This document shows positions 16,893 through 25,612 of a stretch of 64,000 nt of DNA, piece by piece (positions within the stretch are counted from its first letter, which is position 1; the number at the start of each line of letters is the position of its first letter). Source of the DNA: Xanthomonas sp. CFBP 8443 (GTDB lineage Bacteria; Pseudomonadota; Gammaproteobacteria; Xanthomonadales; Xanthomonadaceae); the NCBI RefSeq assembly GCF_025666195.1, contig NZ_CP102592.1, positions 4,154,001-4,218,000 of the forward strand, written 5' to 3'. The position numbers and the translations under genes were made by a program. The notes below the pieces were generated by a model. The model made no database searches. It was not told the DNA's origin and saw nothing but the letters and a program-made list of their open reading frames with translations.

Positions 16893-17573
16893 CTACTTCG
16901 CCAGCAACCCCAGCAACGCCTTCGCCGCGTCCTCGGACGAGGCCGGGTTCTGGCCGGTGACCAGGGTGCCGTCCACCACGACGTGCACGCCCCAGTCGGC
17001 GCCCTTCTCGTACAGGCCGCCCAGCCGCGGGAACTCGTCCTCGATCAGGAACGGCACAACATCGGTCAGCCCGACCGCAGCTTCTTCGCCATTGGTGAAA
17101 CCGGTGACGCGGCGGCCCGCGACCAGCGGCTTGCCATCGGCCGTCGTGACCCGGCGCAGCGCGCCCGGCGCATGGCAGACGAAGCCGATCGGCTTGCCGG
17201 CACGTTCGAACGCCTCGATCAGCGCGATCGACGTACGGTCCTCGGCCAGATCCCACAGCGGACCATGGCCGCCGGGATAGAACACGCCGTCGTAGTCGGC
17301 CATCCGCACGTCGGCCAGCGGCCGCGTGTTCGCCAACTGCTGCTGCGCCGCCGGGTCACCCTTGAAGCGCTGCGTGGCGGCGGTCTGCGCGTCGGCGGCG
17401 TCGCTCTTCGGGTCCAGCGGCGGTTGCCCACCCTTCGGCGAGGCCAGGGTGATCTCGGCGCCGGCCTCCTGGAACACGTAATACGGCGCGGCGAATTCCT
17501 CCAGCCAGAAACCGGTCTTGTGGCCGGTATCGCCGAGGCGGTCGTGCGAGGTCAGCACCATCAGGATCTTCAT
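16893..17573 (-). CDS. DJ-1/PfpI-family protein (type 1 glutamine amidotransferase-like)
   Basis: A 226-residue cytoplasmic protein of the DJ-1/PfpI superfamily, closest in layout to the Hsp31-like/glyoxalase III branch. The nucleophile elbow holds Cys133-His134 (GFVCHAPGAL), with a supporting glutamate in the N-terminal region (WLEEF) and the family motif VFYPGGHGPLWD. The C-terminal part has TGFTNGEEAA and TGQNPASS, usual in this branch. ATG 17573 has an AAGGA ribosome site about eight bases upstream. Likely roles are detoxification of methylglyoxal or protein repair under stress; the exact activity cannot be read from the sequence. It is separated from the QEGLA gene by 104 bp. Confidence 0.83.
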   Translation of the reverse strand: MKILMVLTSHDRLGDTGHKTGFWLEEFAAPYYVFQEAGAEITLASPKGGQPPLDPKSDAADAQTAATQRFKGDPAAQQQLANTRPLADVRMADYDGVFYPGGHGPLWDLAEDRTSIALIEAFERAGKPIGFVCHAPGALRRVTTADGKPLVAGRRVTGFTNGEEAAVGLTDVVPFLIEDEFPRLGGLYEKGADWGVHVVVDGTLVTGQNPASSEDAAKALLGLLAK

Positions 17574-17677
17574 GCGGGTGTCCTTTTTGCGGGGGAGCGG
17601 TGGCCGTGCGCAGGCAGGCCGGGCGCGCAGTATCGGCATGCGCGCATTCGCGGCGGGTGAGCGCGACGCGGCGGCGT

Positions 17678-18931
17678 TCAGGCGCCGGTGGCGTCGTCCA
17701 GTTGATCCATGCGGATGCGGTTGGCGAACAGCGAGAACGCCAGCATGCCGGCCAACCCGCTCGCACGCGCCACCCAGTCCGGCAGCCAGCGCGGCGGTGC
17801 CAGCACCCCGGCCTCGAACAGCGGCGCGAACGCAGCCACGTCCTCCAGCGCCATCTTGCCGGCGAACAGCCAGCGACACAGCGGCAGGCGGTCGCGCTGC
17901 AGCGCCTGGCGGAAGAACGTGTGCACCGATACCAGCCCGCGCAGGTACACGGTGTCCTTGGTGAACGCGGCGCCGCCGGTGGTGGGCACGCCGCGGAACA
18001 CGCGCTGCGCCAGGGAGAAGCTCTCCGCCGGCGACTGCCCGGCCGCTTCGAAATAGCGGAACACCTCGATGAAGTCGGCGCCGCCACGCGCCAGCGCGAT
18101 CGCCTCGATGCGCAGGCTGATCCGCTTCATCCGCGCGATGTCGATGCTGCCGGTGATCTGCTCGGCGAAGGTCGCCAGCCCTTCCTGGGTCGCGGTGACC
18201 CGCGGCGAGGACAGCGCCAGGCTCGGCAGGTGCACCTGCTCGCGGCCGTTGAGCGCGGTCAGCGAATGCACCAGCGCCTCATGGTGGAACAGCTGCGCAC
18301 GGTCGTAGTCGCTGAACGAGGCGCCGGAGCGCAGGCGAATGCGGTGCGCGCCGGCCGCGGCCTTGGCCAGCAGTTCCGGATCCAGTTCCACCGCGATCAC
18401 CCGCGCGCCGAAGAACGCGTCCAGATCCTGCTGCAGCAGCAGGCGCAAGGCGCTGGCCGAGACCGGCACCTGCTCTTCGGCCGACAGCAGTTCGCGGTCC
18501 AGTTCCTGCGCGATACGGATGAAGTGGCCGGCGGCATCGCGCGTGGTCGGGCCATGCCCGGGCATCGGGTCCTCGGGCGCGCCGAACAGCTGCGCCGAAT
18601 ACGTGCCCACCGCCGGGGTGCCCAGCGATTCCAGCAGCGCGGCGGCCATATCCCAGCTGTGCGCCGAGGCCTGCAGATAGGCGCCGAGCGGATGCGCCGG
18701 ATCGGCGGCCTGGGCGATCGCGGCCAGCTCGCGGCGCGTATCGGCGAATTCCAGCCGCGGATACTGCACCTGCGGCAGCTGCGGCCGGCCACGCGCCACG
18801 CTGTCCAGGAACGGCGCCTGCAGCGCCGCCGGCCAGCTCGCCAGCGCGAGCAGGCGGATCCCGCGCACCGCCTTGACCAGGCGCGCATCCAGCGCGGCGT
18901 GATGGAGGATGTCGGCAGGCTGCGCGTTCAT
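17678..18931 (-). CDS. QEGLA-motif protein (DUF1704), putative zinc metallopeptidase
   Basis: A 417-residue soluble protein of the DUF1704 family, annotated in bacteria as flavohemoglobin expression-modulating QEGLA motif protein. The QEGLA motif is at residues 249-253. An HExxxH motif is visible at 217-222 (HEALVH), with Glu218 as candidate catalytic residue and Glu250 as candidate third zinc ligand; the eukaryotic DUF1704 proteins (MATCAP/KIAA0895-type) are tyrosine carboxypeptidases with this signature. ATG 18931 is used since upstream frame sequence overlaps rsgA and is not family-like. It lies 31 bp downstream of rsgA on the same strand and is probably co-transcribed. Substrate unknown. 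Confidence 0.82.
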   Translation of the reverse strand: MNAQPADILHHAALDARLVKAVRGIRLLALASWPAALQAPFLDSVARGRPQLPQVQYPRLEFADTRRELAAIAQAADPAHPLGAYLQASAHSWDMAAALLESLGTPAVGTYSAQLFGAPEDPMPGHGPTTRDAAGHFIRIAQELDRELLSAEEQVPVSASALRLLLQQDLDAFFGARVIAVELDPELLAKAAAGAHRIRLRSGASFSDYDRAQLFHHEALVHSLTALNGREQVHLPSLALSSPRVTATQEGLATFAEQITGSIDIARMKRISLRIEAIALARGGADFIEVFRYFEAAGQSPAESFSLAQRVFRGVPTTGGAAFTKDTVYLRGLVSVHTFFRQALQRDRLPLCRWLFAGKMALEDVAAFAPLFEAGVLAPPRWLPDWVARASGLAGMLAFSLFANRIRMDQLDDATGA

Positions 18932-18962
18932 CGCGAGCGTGGCGGTGGCGGGACGCCGCGCG

Positions 18963-20078
18963 TCAGCGGCGCTGGTTGCGCGGCGGCGGACGCTTGCCGC
19001 CGGGCTTGCCGGAGGCCGGCCTGCCGGACCTGGCCGCATCCGCGTTCTGCGCCTGGCGCTGCGCCAGCTTGCTGGCGGCGCCGGCGACCTCCTCGCGCAG
19101 CTTCATGTAGTTGGCCAGCCGCGCCTCGTCGATCTCGCCACTCTCGATCGCCGCCTGCACCGCGCATCCCGGCTCGGCCAGGTGTGCGCAATCGTTGAAG
19201 CGGCACTGCGCCGCCAGCGCCTCGATGTCGGCGAACCCGCCCTCGGCCAGATCCTCCTCGCCGGTGGGCTTGAGCTCGCGCATGCCCGGCGTGTCGATCA
19301 GGCAGGCCCCCGACGGCAGCGGCAGCAACGCCCGATGCGTGGTGGTGTGGCGGCCGCGCGAATCGTTCTCGCGCACCGCCGCGGTGCGCATCTTCTGCAC
19401 CCCGAGCAAGGTGTTGGTGAGGGTGGACTTGCCGGCGCCGGACGAGCCGACCAGCACCGCGGTGCGCCCGGCCCCCAGCCACGGCCGCAGCGCCGCCACG
19501 CTGTCCACGTCCTTGGCGTTGACGGTCAGCAACGGAATGTTCTGCGCCGCCAGTTCCTCCAGCACCGCCAATGCATCGTCGGCGTATTCGGTGAGATCGG
19601 CCTTGGTCAGGATCACCACCGGCTCGGCGCCACCGCCGCCGACCAGCAGCAGATAGCGCTCGATGCGCCGCGGATTGAAGTCCGCATCCAGCCCGCAGAC
19701 GATGAACACCGTATCGATGTTGGCCGCGATCACCTGCTGGTGATAGTGCTCCCCGGCCGCACCGCGCTTGATCGCGGTGCGCCGCGGTAGCAGCGCCACG
19801 ATGCGCTTGTCGTCCTCCAGCAGCACCCAGTCGCCGACCGCCGCGCGCTCGTGGCTGGGGAAGCGCGGCCGCTGCCACTCCGGCAAGGATTCGACCTTGA
19901 ACCCGGTGTCCACCGCATCGGCCACCACGTAGCCGGTGCGGTGCTGCTCGCTGACCCGCACCGGCCGTGCCAGCGGGTGCGCGGCCATCGCCGCCAGCCA
20001 GGCCGGTTCTTCCGGCATGCCGGGCCAGGGCCAGCCGATGGGGCGCAACGCGTCGAAGTCGATCTGGGGGGAAGTCAT
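18963..20078 (-). CDS. rsgA: Ribosome small-subunit-dependent GTPase RsgA
   Basis: A 371-residue circularly permuted GTPase that helps late maturation of the 30S subunit. An N-terminal OB-fold (about 45-105) is followed by permuted G motifs: G4 TKAD at 158-161, P-loop GSSGAGKST at 211-219, and G3 DTPG at 262-265. The C-terminal zinc site is Cys292, Cys297, His299 and Cys305. The tail beyond residue 335 is basic and glycine/proline-rich, as in many proteobacterial copies. ATG 20078 begins right at the family N-terminus. Divergent from the aminotransferase gene, 90 bp away. Confidence 0.95.
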   Translation of the reverse strand: MTSPQIDFDALRPIGWPWPGMPEEPAWLAAMAAHPLARPVRVSEQHRTGYVVADAVDTGFKVESLPEWQRPRFPSHERAAVGDWVLLEDDKRIVALLPRRTAIKRGAAGEHYHQQVIAANIDTVFIVCGLDADFNPRRIERYLLLVGGGGAEPVVILTKADLTEYADDALAVLEELAAQNIPLLTVNAKDVDSVAALRPWLGAGRTAVLVGSSGAGKSTLTNTLLGVQKMRTAAVRENDSRGRHTTTHRALLPLPSGACLIDTPGMRELKPTGEEDLAEGGFADIEALAAQCRFNDCAHLAEPGCAVQAAIESGEIDEARLANYMKLREEVAGAASKLAQRQAQNADAARSGRPASGKPGGKRPPPRNQRR

Positions 20079-20168
20079 GGGCGGATTCTAGACGGTGCCG
20101 GCCCTGGCCCGGCCGTCATGTCACATTTCCGCTACCATGCCGGTTCCACGCCCCCACCGGCCAATGCA

Positions 20169-21452
20169 ATGCCCACGCCCCCGATCAAGCCGCTCGCGAT
20201 CCGCGAACGCCTGTCCGAAGTCCGCTACGAGATCCGGGGCGAACTGGCGCGGCGAGCCCGGGAGCTGGAGGCGCAGGGGCGCAAGCTGATCAAGCTCAAC
20301 ATCGGCAATCCCGGCGCGTTCGGGTTCCGCGCGCCAGAACACCTGCAGCGCGCGATCGCCGACGACATGGGCCGCACCGATCCCTACACCCACCAGCAGG
20401 GCCTGCCGGAGGCGCGCGAGGCGATCGCCGCGGCCTATGCGCGGCGCCAGCACCCGGACGCGCATCCGGACCGCATCTTCATCGGCAACGGGGTCAGCGA
20501 GCTGATCGACCTGTCGCTGCGCGCGCTGCTCAATCCCGGCGACGAAGTGCTGGTGCCCTCGCCCGACTACCCGCTGTGGTCGGCCGCGACCATCCTCAAC
20601 GACGGCCGCCCGGTGTACTACCGCTGCGCGCCGGAGAACGGCTTCCAGCCCGACCCGGTGGAGATCGAGACGCTGGTGTCCTCGCGCACCCGCGCCATCG
20701 TGCTGATCAACCCCAACAACCCCAGCGGCGCCAGCTATTCGCGCGAGCTGCTGGAGAAGATCGTGGCGATCGCGGCCAAGCACAACCTGCTGCTGATGGT
20801 CGACGAGATCTACGACCAGGTGCTGTACGACGGCGCCGATTTCGTGCCGGTCGCGCCGCTGGCCGGCGAGCATCCGTGCATCAGCTTCGGCGGCCTGAGC
20901 AAGGTGCACCGCGCCTGCGGCTGGCGGGTGGGCTGGGCGCTGCTGTCCGGCGCCGCCGAGCGCATCACCGAATTCCGCAACGCCATGGATCTGCTCGGCG
21001 CGCTGCGCCTGTGCGCCAACGTGCCGGGCCAGTACGCGATCGACGCCGCGGTCAACGGCCCGGACACCATCTCGCCGCTGTGCGCGCCGGGCGGGCGCCT
21101 GTACGAGACCCGCCGCGCGGTGATCGAGGCCTGCGCGGCCAGCGAGCACCTGTCGCTGGTGCAGCCGGCCGGTGCGCTGTACGCGTTCCCGGCGGTGGTC
21201 GGCGCGGCCGCGCGCAGCTTCGACGATCACGATTTCGCGCTGGAACTGATGAACGACGAGGGCGTGCTGGTGGTGCCCGGTTCCAGCTTCAACGTGCCCT
21301 ACCGCCACCATTTCCGGGTGACCCTGCTGCCGGAAGCGGCGGTGATGCGCGAAGTGTTCGCGCGCATCGACCGGGTGCTGGCGCGCCGCGCCGAGGCGGC
21401 GACCAAGGTGGTGCCGCTGAAGCCGCGCAGTGCGGTGGCCGGAGCGCGGTGA
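20169..21452 (+). CDS. alaA: Class I/II aminotransferase, AlaA-like
   Basis: A 427-residue cytoplasmic pyridoxal-phosphate aminotransferase that resembles AlaA (YfbQ) of enterobacteria, which makes alanine from pyruvate and glutamate. Visible landmarks are IKLNIGNPGAFGF near residue 41, the PLP lysine Lys245 in GGLSKVHRACGWRVGW, NPNNPSGA at 181-188 and VDEIYDQ at 211-217. Two overlapping ATGs occur at 20164 and 20169; only 20169 is in frame. Related aminotransferases with other substrates share these motifs, so the symbol is likely but not certain. Confidence 0.85.
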   Translation: MPTPPIKPLAIRERLSEVRYEIRGELARRARELEAQGRKLIKLNIGNPGAFGFRAPEHLQRAIADDMGRTDPYTHQQGLPEAREAIAAAYARRQHPDAHPDRIFIGNGVSELIDLSLRALLNPGDEVLVPSPDYPLWSAATILNDGRPVYYRCAPENGFQPDPVEIETLVSSRTRAIVLINPNNPSGASYSRELLEKIVAIAAKHNLLLMVDEIYDQVLYDGADFVPVAPLAGEHPCISFGGLSKVHRACGWRVGWALLSGAAERITEFRNAMDLLGALRLCANVPGQYAIDAAVNGPDTISPLCAPGGRLYETRRAVIEACAASEHLSLVQPAGALYAFPAVVGAAARSFDDHDFALELMNDEGVLVVPGSSFNVPYRHHFRVTLLPEAAVMREVFARIDRVLARRAEAATKVVPLKPRSAVAGAR

Positions 21453-21503
21453 GTCGGGAATGGGGAAGCGTGAGCCATTCCTGCGATTCCCGGTGCCGGT
21501 GAC

Positions 21504-22160
21504 ATGGCCGGTGCCGCCGGGATGAGCCAGCCCGGTTTCGCCCTGCTCCATGCCCCGCTGCGCTACCTGGCGCTGGGCGATTCCTACACGATCGGCGAAG
21601 GTGTCGCCGAGAGCGGGCGCTGGCCGCTGCAACTGGCCGCGGCGCTGCGCCAGGACGGCCTCGCCATCGCCGATCCGCAGATCATCGCCACCACCGGCTG
21701 GACCACCGACGAACTCGATGCCGGCATCGACGCCGCTGCGCCGCAGGGCCCGTTCGCGCTGGTCACGCTGCTGATCGGGGTCAACAACCAGTACCGCGGG
21801 CGCCCGCTCGACGAGTACCGCGAACAGTTCGCCGCACTGCTGCAACGCGCGATCGGCTTTGCCGATGGCCAGCCGCGGCGGGTACTGGCGGTGTCGATCC
21901 CGGACTGGGGCGTGACCCCGTTCGCGCAGCCGCCCGCGCACGATCCGGCCCGCATCGGCGCGCAGATCGATGCGTTCAATGCCGCCGCGCAGGCCTGCTG
22001 CCAGGCACGCGCGGTGCGCTTCGTCGACATCACCGCGGCCAGCCGCGATGGCGGCGGCAGCGCCGCGATGCTCGCCGCCGACGGCCTGCATCCGTCCGCG
22101 GCGATGTATGCGCGCTGGACCGCCCTGGTAGTGCCTGCGGCACGCGATGCGTTAGCCTAG
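21504..22160 (+). CDS. SGNH/GDSL hydrolase
   Basis: A 218-residue hydrolase of the SGNH fold. Block I is LALGDSYT with nucleophile Ser27, block III is GVNNQY, and block V is DGLHPS with the Asp-His pair. There is no signal peptide, so a cytoplasmic esterase or lipase-like activity is expected; substrate unknown. ATG 21504 is taken, but ATG 21522 (six codons later) is equally plausible and neither has a strong ribosome site. It follows the aminotransferase by 51 bp and precedes the methyltransferase by 33 bp on the same strand, so the three may be one transcript. Confidence 0.85.
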   Translation: MAGAAGMSQPGFALLHAPLRYLALGDSYTIGEGVAESGRWPLQLAAALRQDGLAIADPQIIATTGWTTDELDAGIDAAAPQGPFALVTLLIGVNNQYRGRPLDEYREQFAALLQRAIGFADGQPRRVLAVSIPDWGVTPFAQPPAHDPARIGAQIDAFNAAAQACCQARAVRFVDITAASRDGGGSAAMLAADGLHPSAAMYARWTALVVPAARDALA

Positions 22161-22193
22161 CGGAGTACGACGCCCCGCTGCCAAGGACCGACA

Positions 22194-22892
22194 TTGCGCG
22201 ACGCCAGCACCATCCAACCCATGACCCGCCCGCAGGCCCTGGCCATCGCCCGCGCCTTCCTGCCGACGCATCCGCTCGGCAACCGCTACGACTACTACTA
22301 CACCCGCACCAAGCTGCGCACCGATCCGCTCTACCCCGGCGTGCTCGCCGCGCTGCGCGGCACCGACGCGCCGGTCCTGGACCTGGGCTGCGGCCTCGGC
22401 CTGCTGGCGCATGCGTTGCGCGCCGACGGCCAGCGGCAGCGCTACCACGGGGTGGACATCGATGCGGCCAAGATCCGCCGCGCGATCCGCATCGCCGCGC
22501 GCAGCGAGCTGCACGGCGCCCACTTCGAGGTGGTCGATCTCGGCCAGGCCTGGCCCGAACACGGCGGCAGCGTCGCGATCCTGGACGTGCTGCAATACCT
22601 CGACGCCGCCATGCAGGCCAACCTGATCCGCAGCGTGGCGAAGATGCTCACCCCCGGCGCAAAGCTGGTGATCCGCAGCGGCCTGGGCGACACCAGCGGC
22701 CGCGGCCGCACCAGCCGCGTCACCGACGTGCTCGCGCACCTGGCCGGCTGGATGCAGGAAGTGCCCAAGTGCTATCCGACCCGCGACAGCCTGGAAGCGC
22801 AGCTCGACGCGGCCGGACTGCGCGCCACGTTCGCGCCGCTGTACGGCAACACCCCGTTCAACAACTGGCTGATCGTGGCCGAGCCGCGCTGA
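22194..22892 (+). CDS. Class I SAM-dependent methyltransferase
   Basis: A 232-residue cytoplasmic protein with the Rossmann methyltransferase fold. Motif I is VLDLGCGLGLLA near residues 61-72, with the ribose-binding acidic residue in YHGVDIDAAK, and motif IV near LDVLQYLD. The substrate is not recognisable. The start is probably TTG 22194, because a ribosome site AAGGA (22182-22186) sits at proper distance; the next ATG is 22221, nine codons later, with no good site. It is the last gene of a possible alaA-SGNH hydrolase-methyltransferase transcript. Confidence 0.82.
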   Translation: MRDASTIQPMTRPQALAIARAFLPTHPLGNRYDYYYTRTKLRTDPLYPGVLAALRGTDAPVLDLGCGLGLLAHALRADGQRQRYHGVDIDAAKIRRAIRIAARSELHGAHFEVVDLGQAWPEHGGSVAILDVLQYLDAAMQANLIRSVAKMLTPGAKLVIRSGLGDTSGRGRTSRVTDVLAHLAGWMQEVPKCYPTRDSLEAQLDAAGLRATFAPLYGNTPFNNWLIVAEPR

Positions 22893-23320
22893 CGCGGCTC
22901 GCCTCGCATTCCCGCTCGGAACGTCGCAGGACAGCGTCGCTGGAAGTCGCACGGATCGCCGCAGCCAGATCCCTGGTTACAGAAAACGCCACGCCTCGGT
23001 TGAGCGTCTGCGCTTTGCAGGGCGGCCAAGCAGCGCATTCCAAGGCCAATGCCGGCGGTTGCCGCGCTCGGCGTCTATACTGCCGCGCCGCCGCTGGCGC
23101 ATCGGCAGCAACGTGCGGATCCATGGATGGACATGCAGGCCGCAGCGATGTGCAGCGCCTCCCTCTTCCAGCGACCGCGCCGATCTGCCGGGCTCGATGC
23201 GCATACCCGATCGCGGCCGTGGCACTGCGTGCCGGCGCGGCAGGCGCAGCGCATGCATACCCTATTCCCTGTCCTGCGCGCAGCGGCGCCGGGACGATCC
23301 CGTACTTCCCCGGAGTCCGC
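22893..23320. other. Intergenic region without recognised gene
   Basis: The 428 bp between the methyltransferase and the small membrane protein carry several open frames on both strands, but all read as arginine/alanine-rich shadows without start-site support. I see no repeat or terminator here. The promoter for the membrane-protein gene must lie in this stretch. Confidence 0.5.
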
Positions 23321-23662
23321 ATGACCTCCCCGACGCTTCCTCCCTATTCCGGCCTCGGTATCGCATCGTTCGCGGTCAGCCTGATCGCCGCCGCGCTGAT
23401 GCTCGCGTTGATCGTCGTCTGTGGGGCGCTGGTGTATTCCCAGCCCGGCAGCCTGGACGAGGACACGCCGCTGGCGATGCTGCTCGGCCTGGCGCTGATG
23501 ATCACCATCTTCGCCGAGCTGGCGGCCGCCGCGCTCGGCATCGGCTGTTTCTTCCAGCGCGACCGCAGGAAACTGTACGGCGTGCTCGGCCTGATCTTCG
23601 CGATCGCGACCCTGCTCGGTGTCGTCGCGCTGATCGTCTTTGGCCAGCTCTACGACGGCTAG
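23321..23662 (+). CDS. Small membrane protein, function unknown
   Basis: A 113-residue protein with three hydrophobic segments (about 10-38, 53-77 and 86-109), joined by short loops; the loop FFQRDRRKLYG before the last segment is positively charged and so likely cytoplasmic. ATG 23321 starts just before the first helix; the frame is open upstream but that part reads as non-coding. I do not recognise a family with confidence. It lies between the methyltransferase and a convergent polysaccharide deacetylase, with no clear functional link. Confidence 0.7.
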   Translation: MTSPTLPPYSGLGIASFAVSLIAAALMLALIVVCGALVYSQPGSLDEDTPLAMLLGLALMITIFAELAAAALGIGCFFQRDRRKLYGVLGLIFAIATLLGVVALIVFGQLYDG

Positions 23663-23750
23663 CGTCGGCAGGGCGGCGCGTTTCACGACATGCCCGAGCG
23701 GCGGACGCAAGGGTGCTGCGACCCGCCGCAACCGCGACGACCGGCGCCAG

Positions 23751-24527
23751 CTAGCTCGGCAGCACGCTGCGGTAGCCGCGTTCGTGCATTGCCTGCAACA
23801 CGCCTTCCACGATTGCCAGGTTGTGGCCATGCGCCGCGCCCTCGTGCAGCAGCACGATCGCGCCGGGCTTGAGGTCGCGCACGATACGCGCCACGGTGGC
23901 GCCGGGATCGCACTTCACCCCGTCGAAGCCGCGCGCGCTCCAGGCGACCCGGGTCAGGCCATGCGCGCGCAGCGGTGCGGCCACGAATGGATTGGTCATG
24001 CCCACCACCGAGCGATACCAGCGCGGCGCGGTGCCGGCGATGGCGCTCAGCGCCTGCTGCGCCTGGCCGATCTCGCGCGCCATGCGCCGCGGGCCCAGCG
24101 CCCAGAACCAGGCCTGCGGATGGGTGTGGCTGTGGTTGCCGATGCCGTGGCCGCGGCGCAGGATCTCGCGCACCAGTTGCGGGCGTGCGGCGGCACGTGC
24201 GCCGACCAGGAAGAAAGTGGCCTTGGCCTGGTGGCGGTCGAGCAGGTCCAGCAGCGCCGCGGTGTCGTCGGAGGGGCCGTCGTCGATGGTCAGCCACACC
24301 TGCGGCGCGCTGCTGGGCAGGCGGCTGAGCACCGGGGCGTACAGCCAGGCCCGCGGCAGGAACACCGGCAGCACGAACGCGGCGTGCGAGGCCAGCAGCG
24401 CCGGCAGCCCGATCCGCCAGCCCCAGCCCCACCACAGCCAGGCCACCAGCGCCTGCGAGGCCAGCGCCCAGGCCAGCCAGCGGTAGGGATGGCGGGGGAT
24501 GCGATGCAGCGTTTCCGGAACTGTCAT
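23751..24527 (-). CDS. Polysaccharide deacetylase family protein
   Basis: A 258-residue protein with an N-terminal membrane region (about residues 15-60, two hydrophobic stretches) followed by a NodB homology domain. The catalytic Asp pair is in TIDDGPSD, the metal-binding His pair in NHSHTHP, and later motifs include RWYRSVVGM and IVLLHEGA. This family de-N-acetylates or cleaves sugar polymers such as peptidoglycan, chitin or exopolysaccharide. The active domain probably faces the periplasm, anchored by the N-terminal helices. ATG 24527 is used; an upstream ATG at 24542 adds five residues. It is divergent from the glutaredoxin gene, 60 bp away. Confidence 0.85.
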   Translation of the reverse strand: MTVPETLHRIPRHPYRWLAWALASQALVAWLWWGWGWRIGLPALLASHAAFVLPVFLPRAWLYAPVLSRLPSSAPQVWLTIDDGPSDDTAALLDLLDRHQAKATFFLVGARAAARPQLVREILRRGHGIGNHSHTHPQAWFWALGPRRMAREIGQAQQALSAIAGTAPRWYRSVVGMTNPFVAAPLRAHGLTRVAWSARGFDGVKCDPGATVARIVRDLKPGAIVLLHEGAAHGHNLAIVEGVLQAMHERGYRSVLPS

Positions 24528-24587
24528 GCCCCATGATGCCATGCGGCGTAGAATGGACGGTCCGACTCAGCGACCGAAATCACTGCC

Positions 24588-25514
24588 ATGTCCCTCGATC
24601 CCGCCCTGCGTTCCCGCATCGAAACGTTGCTCAGTTCCAATCGCGTCGTGCTGTTCATGAAAGGCCAGCCGAGCATGCCGCAGTGCGGCTTTTCCGCCAA
24701 GGCGGTGGGCGCGCTGAACGAGTTGGGCGTCGACTTCGCCCACGTCAACGTGCTCGCCGACCAGGACATCCGCGAAGGCATCAAGGCCTACGGCGACTGG
24801 CCGACGATCCCGCAGCTGTACGTCGACGGCGAGCTCGTCGGCGGCAGCGACATCATCCTGCAGATGGCCGGCAGCGGCGAGCTGAGCGAATTGCTCGGCG
24901 TGCAGGCGCCGGACCGCACCCCGCCGGCGATCACCATCACCGACGCCGCCGCCGAGATGCTGCGCGGCGCGCTGGCCGACGCCCCGGGCGCGACCCTGGC
25001 GCTGGCGATCGATGCGCAATTCCAGCCGAACTTCCAGCTGGCCCCGACCGATCCCAACGCCATCGCCGCCGAGTCCAACGGCCTGCGCGTGCAGTTCGAC
25101 CTGGCCAGCGCGCGCCGCGCCGAAGGCATCACCATCGATTGGGTCGACGACCTGCGCGGCCGCGGCCTGGCGATCGACAACCCGAACGCGCCCAAGCCGG
25201 TGCAGGAACTGAGCGTGCGCGACGCCGACGACCAGGTCCGCGCCGGCAGTCTGATCCTGGTCGACGTGCGCCCGCCGGAAGAGCGCGCGATCGCCTCGGT
25301 CAACGTGCCGTTCCGCACCCTGGACGGCGACCAGCGCGCGCAGCTGGAAGCGCTGCCGAAGGACACCGCGCTGGCGTTCCTGTGCCACCACGGCGGGCGC
25401 AGCGCGCAGGCCGCCGAGCAGTTCCGTGCGCTCGGCTTCACCCGCGTGCACAACGTGGTCGGCGGCATCGACGCCTGGGCCGACCAGGTCGACAGCGGCG
25501 TGGCCAAGTACTGA
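24588..25514 (+). CDS. grxD: Monothiol glutaredoxin / IscA-like / rhodanese fusion
   Basis: A 308-residue cytoplasmic three-part protein. Residues 1-105 are a monothiol glutaredoxin with the CGFS site (Cys33-Ser36), which in this class binds and transfers [2Fe-2S] clusters with glutathione. Residues about 112-202 resemble an A-type iron-sulfur carrier (PAITITDAAAEML, then IDWVDDLRGRGLAIDNPNA), but contain no cysteine, so the usual cluster ligands are gone. Residues about 208-305 form a rhodanese domain with candidate active-site Cys266 (FLCHHGGRS). ATG 24588 fits the family start. The gene is followed by an intrinsic terminator at 25547-25577. The grxD symbol applies to the first domain only. 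Confidence 0.9.
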   Translation: MSLDPALRSRIETLLSSNRVVLFMKGQPSMPQCGFSAKAVGALNELGVDFAHVNVLADQDIREGIKAYGDWPTIPQLYVDGELVGGSDIILQMAGSGELSELLGVQAPDRTPPAITITDAAAEMLRGALADAPGATLALAIDAQFQPNFQLAPTDPNAIAAESNGLRVQFDLASARRAEGITIDWVDDLRGRGLAIDNPNAPKPVQELSVRDADDQVRAGSLILVDVRPPEERAIASVNVPFRTLDGDQRAQLEALPKDTALAFLCHHGGRSAQAAEQFRALGFTRVHNVVGGIDAWADQVDSGVAKY

Positions 25515-25546
25515 ACCGGCCACGCGGCGCGACACGGCAGCATGCG

Positions 25547-25577
25547 GCGGGCGATCGAAGGGTCGCCCGCTTTTTTT
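25547..25577 (+). terminator. Intrinsic terminator after the glutaredoxin fusion gene
   Basis: A perfect 8-bp stem GCGGGCGA / TCGCCCGC (25547-25554 with 25563-25570) encloses an 8-nt loop and is followed directly by seven Ts (25571-25577). It lies 33 bp after the stop codon and before the ribosome site of the next gene. Confidence 0.9.
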
Positions 25578-25612
25578 GCGACAGCACGTCGCTCTTCAGG
25601 GGACACCGACAC

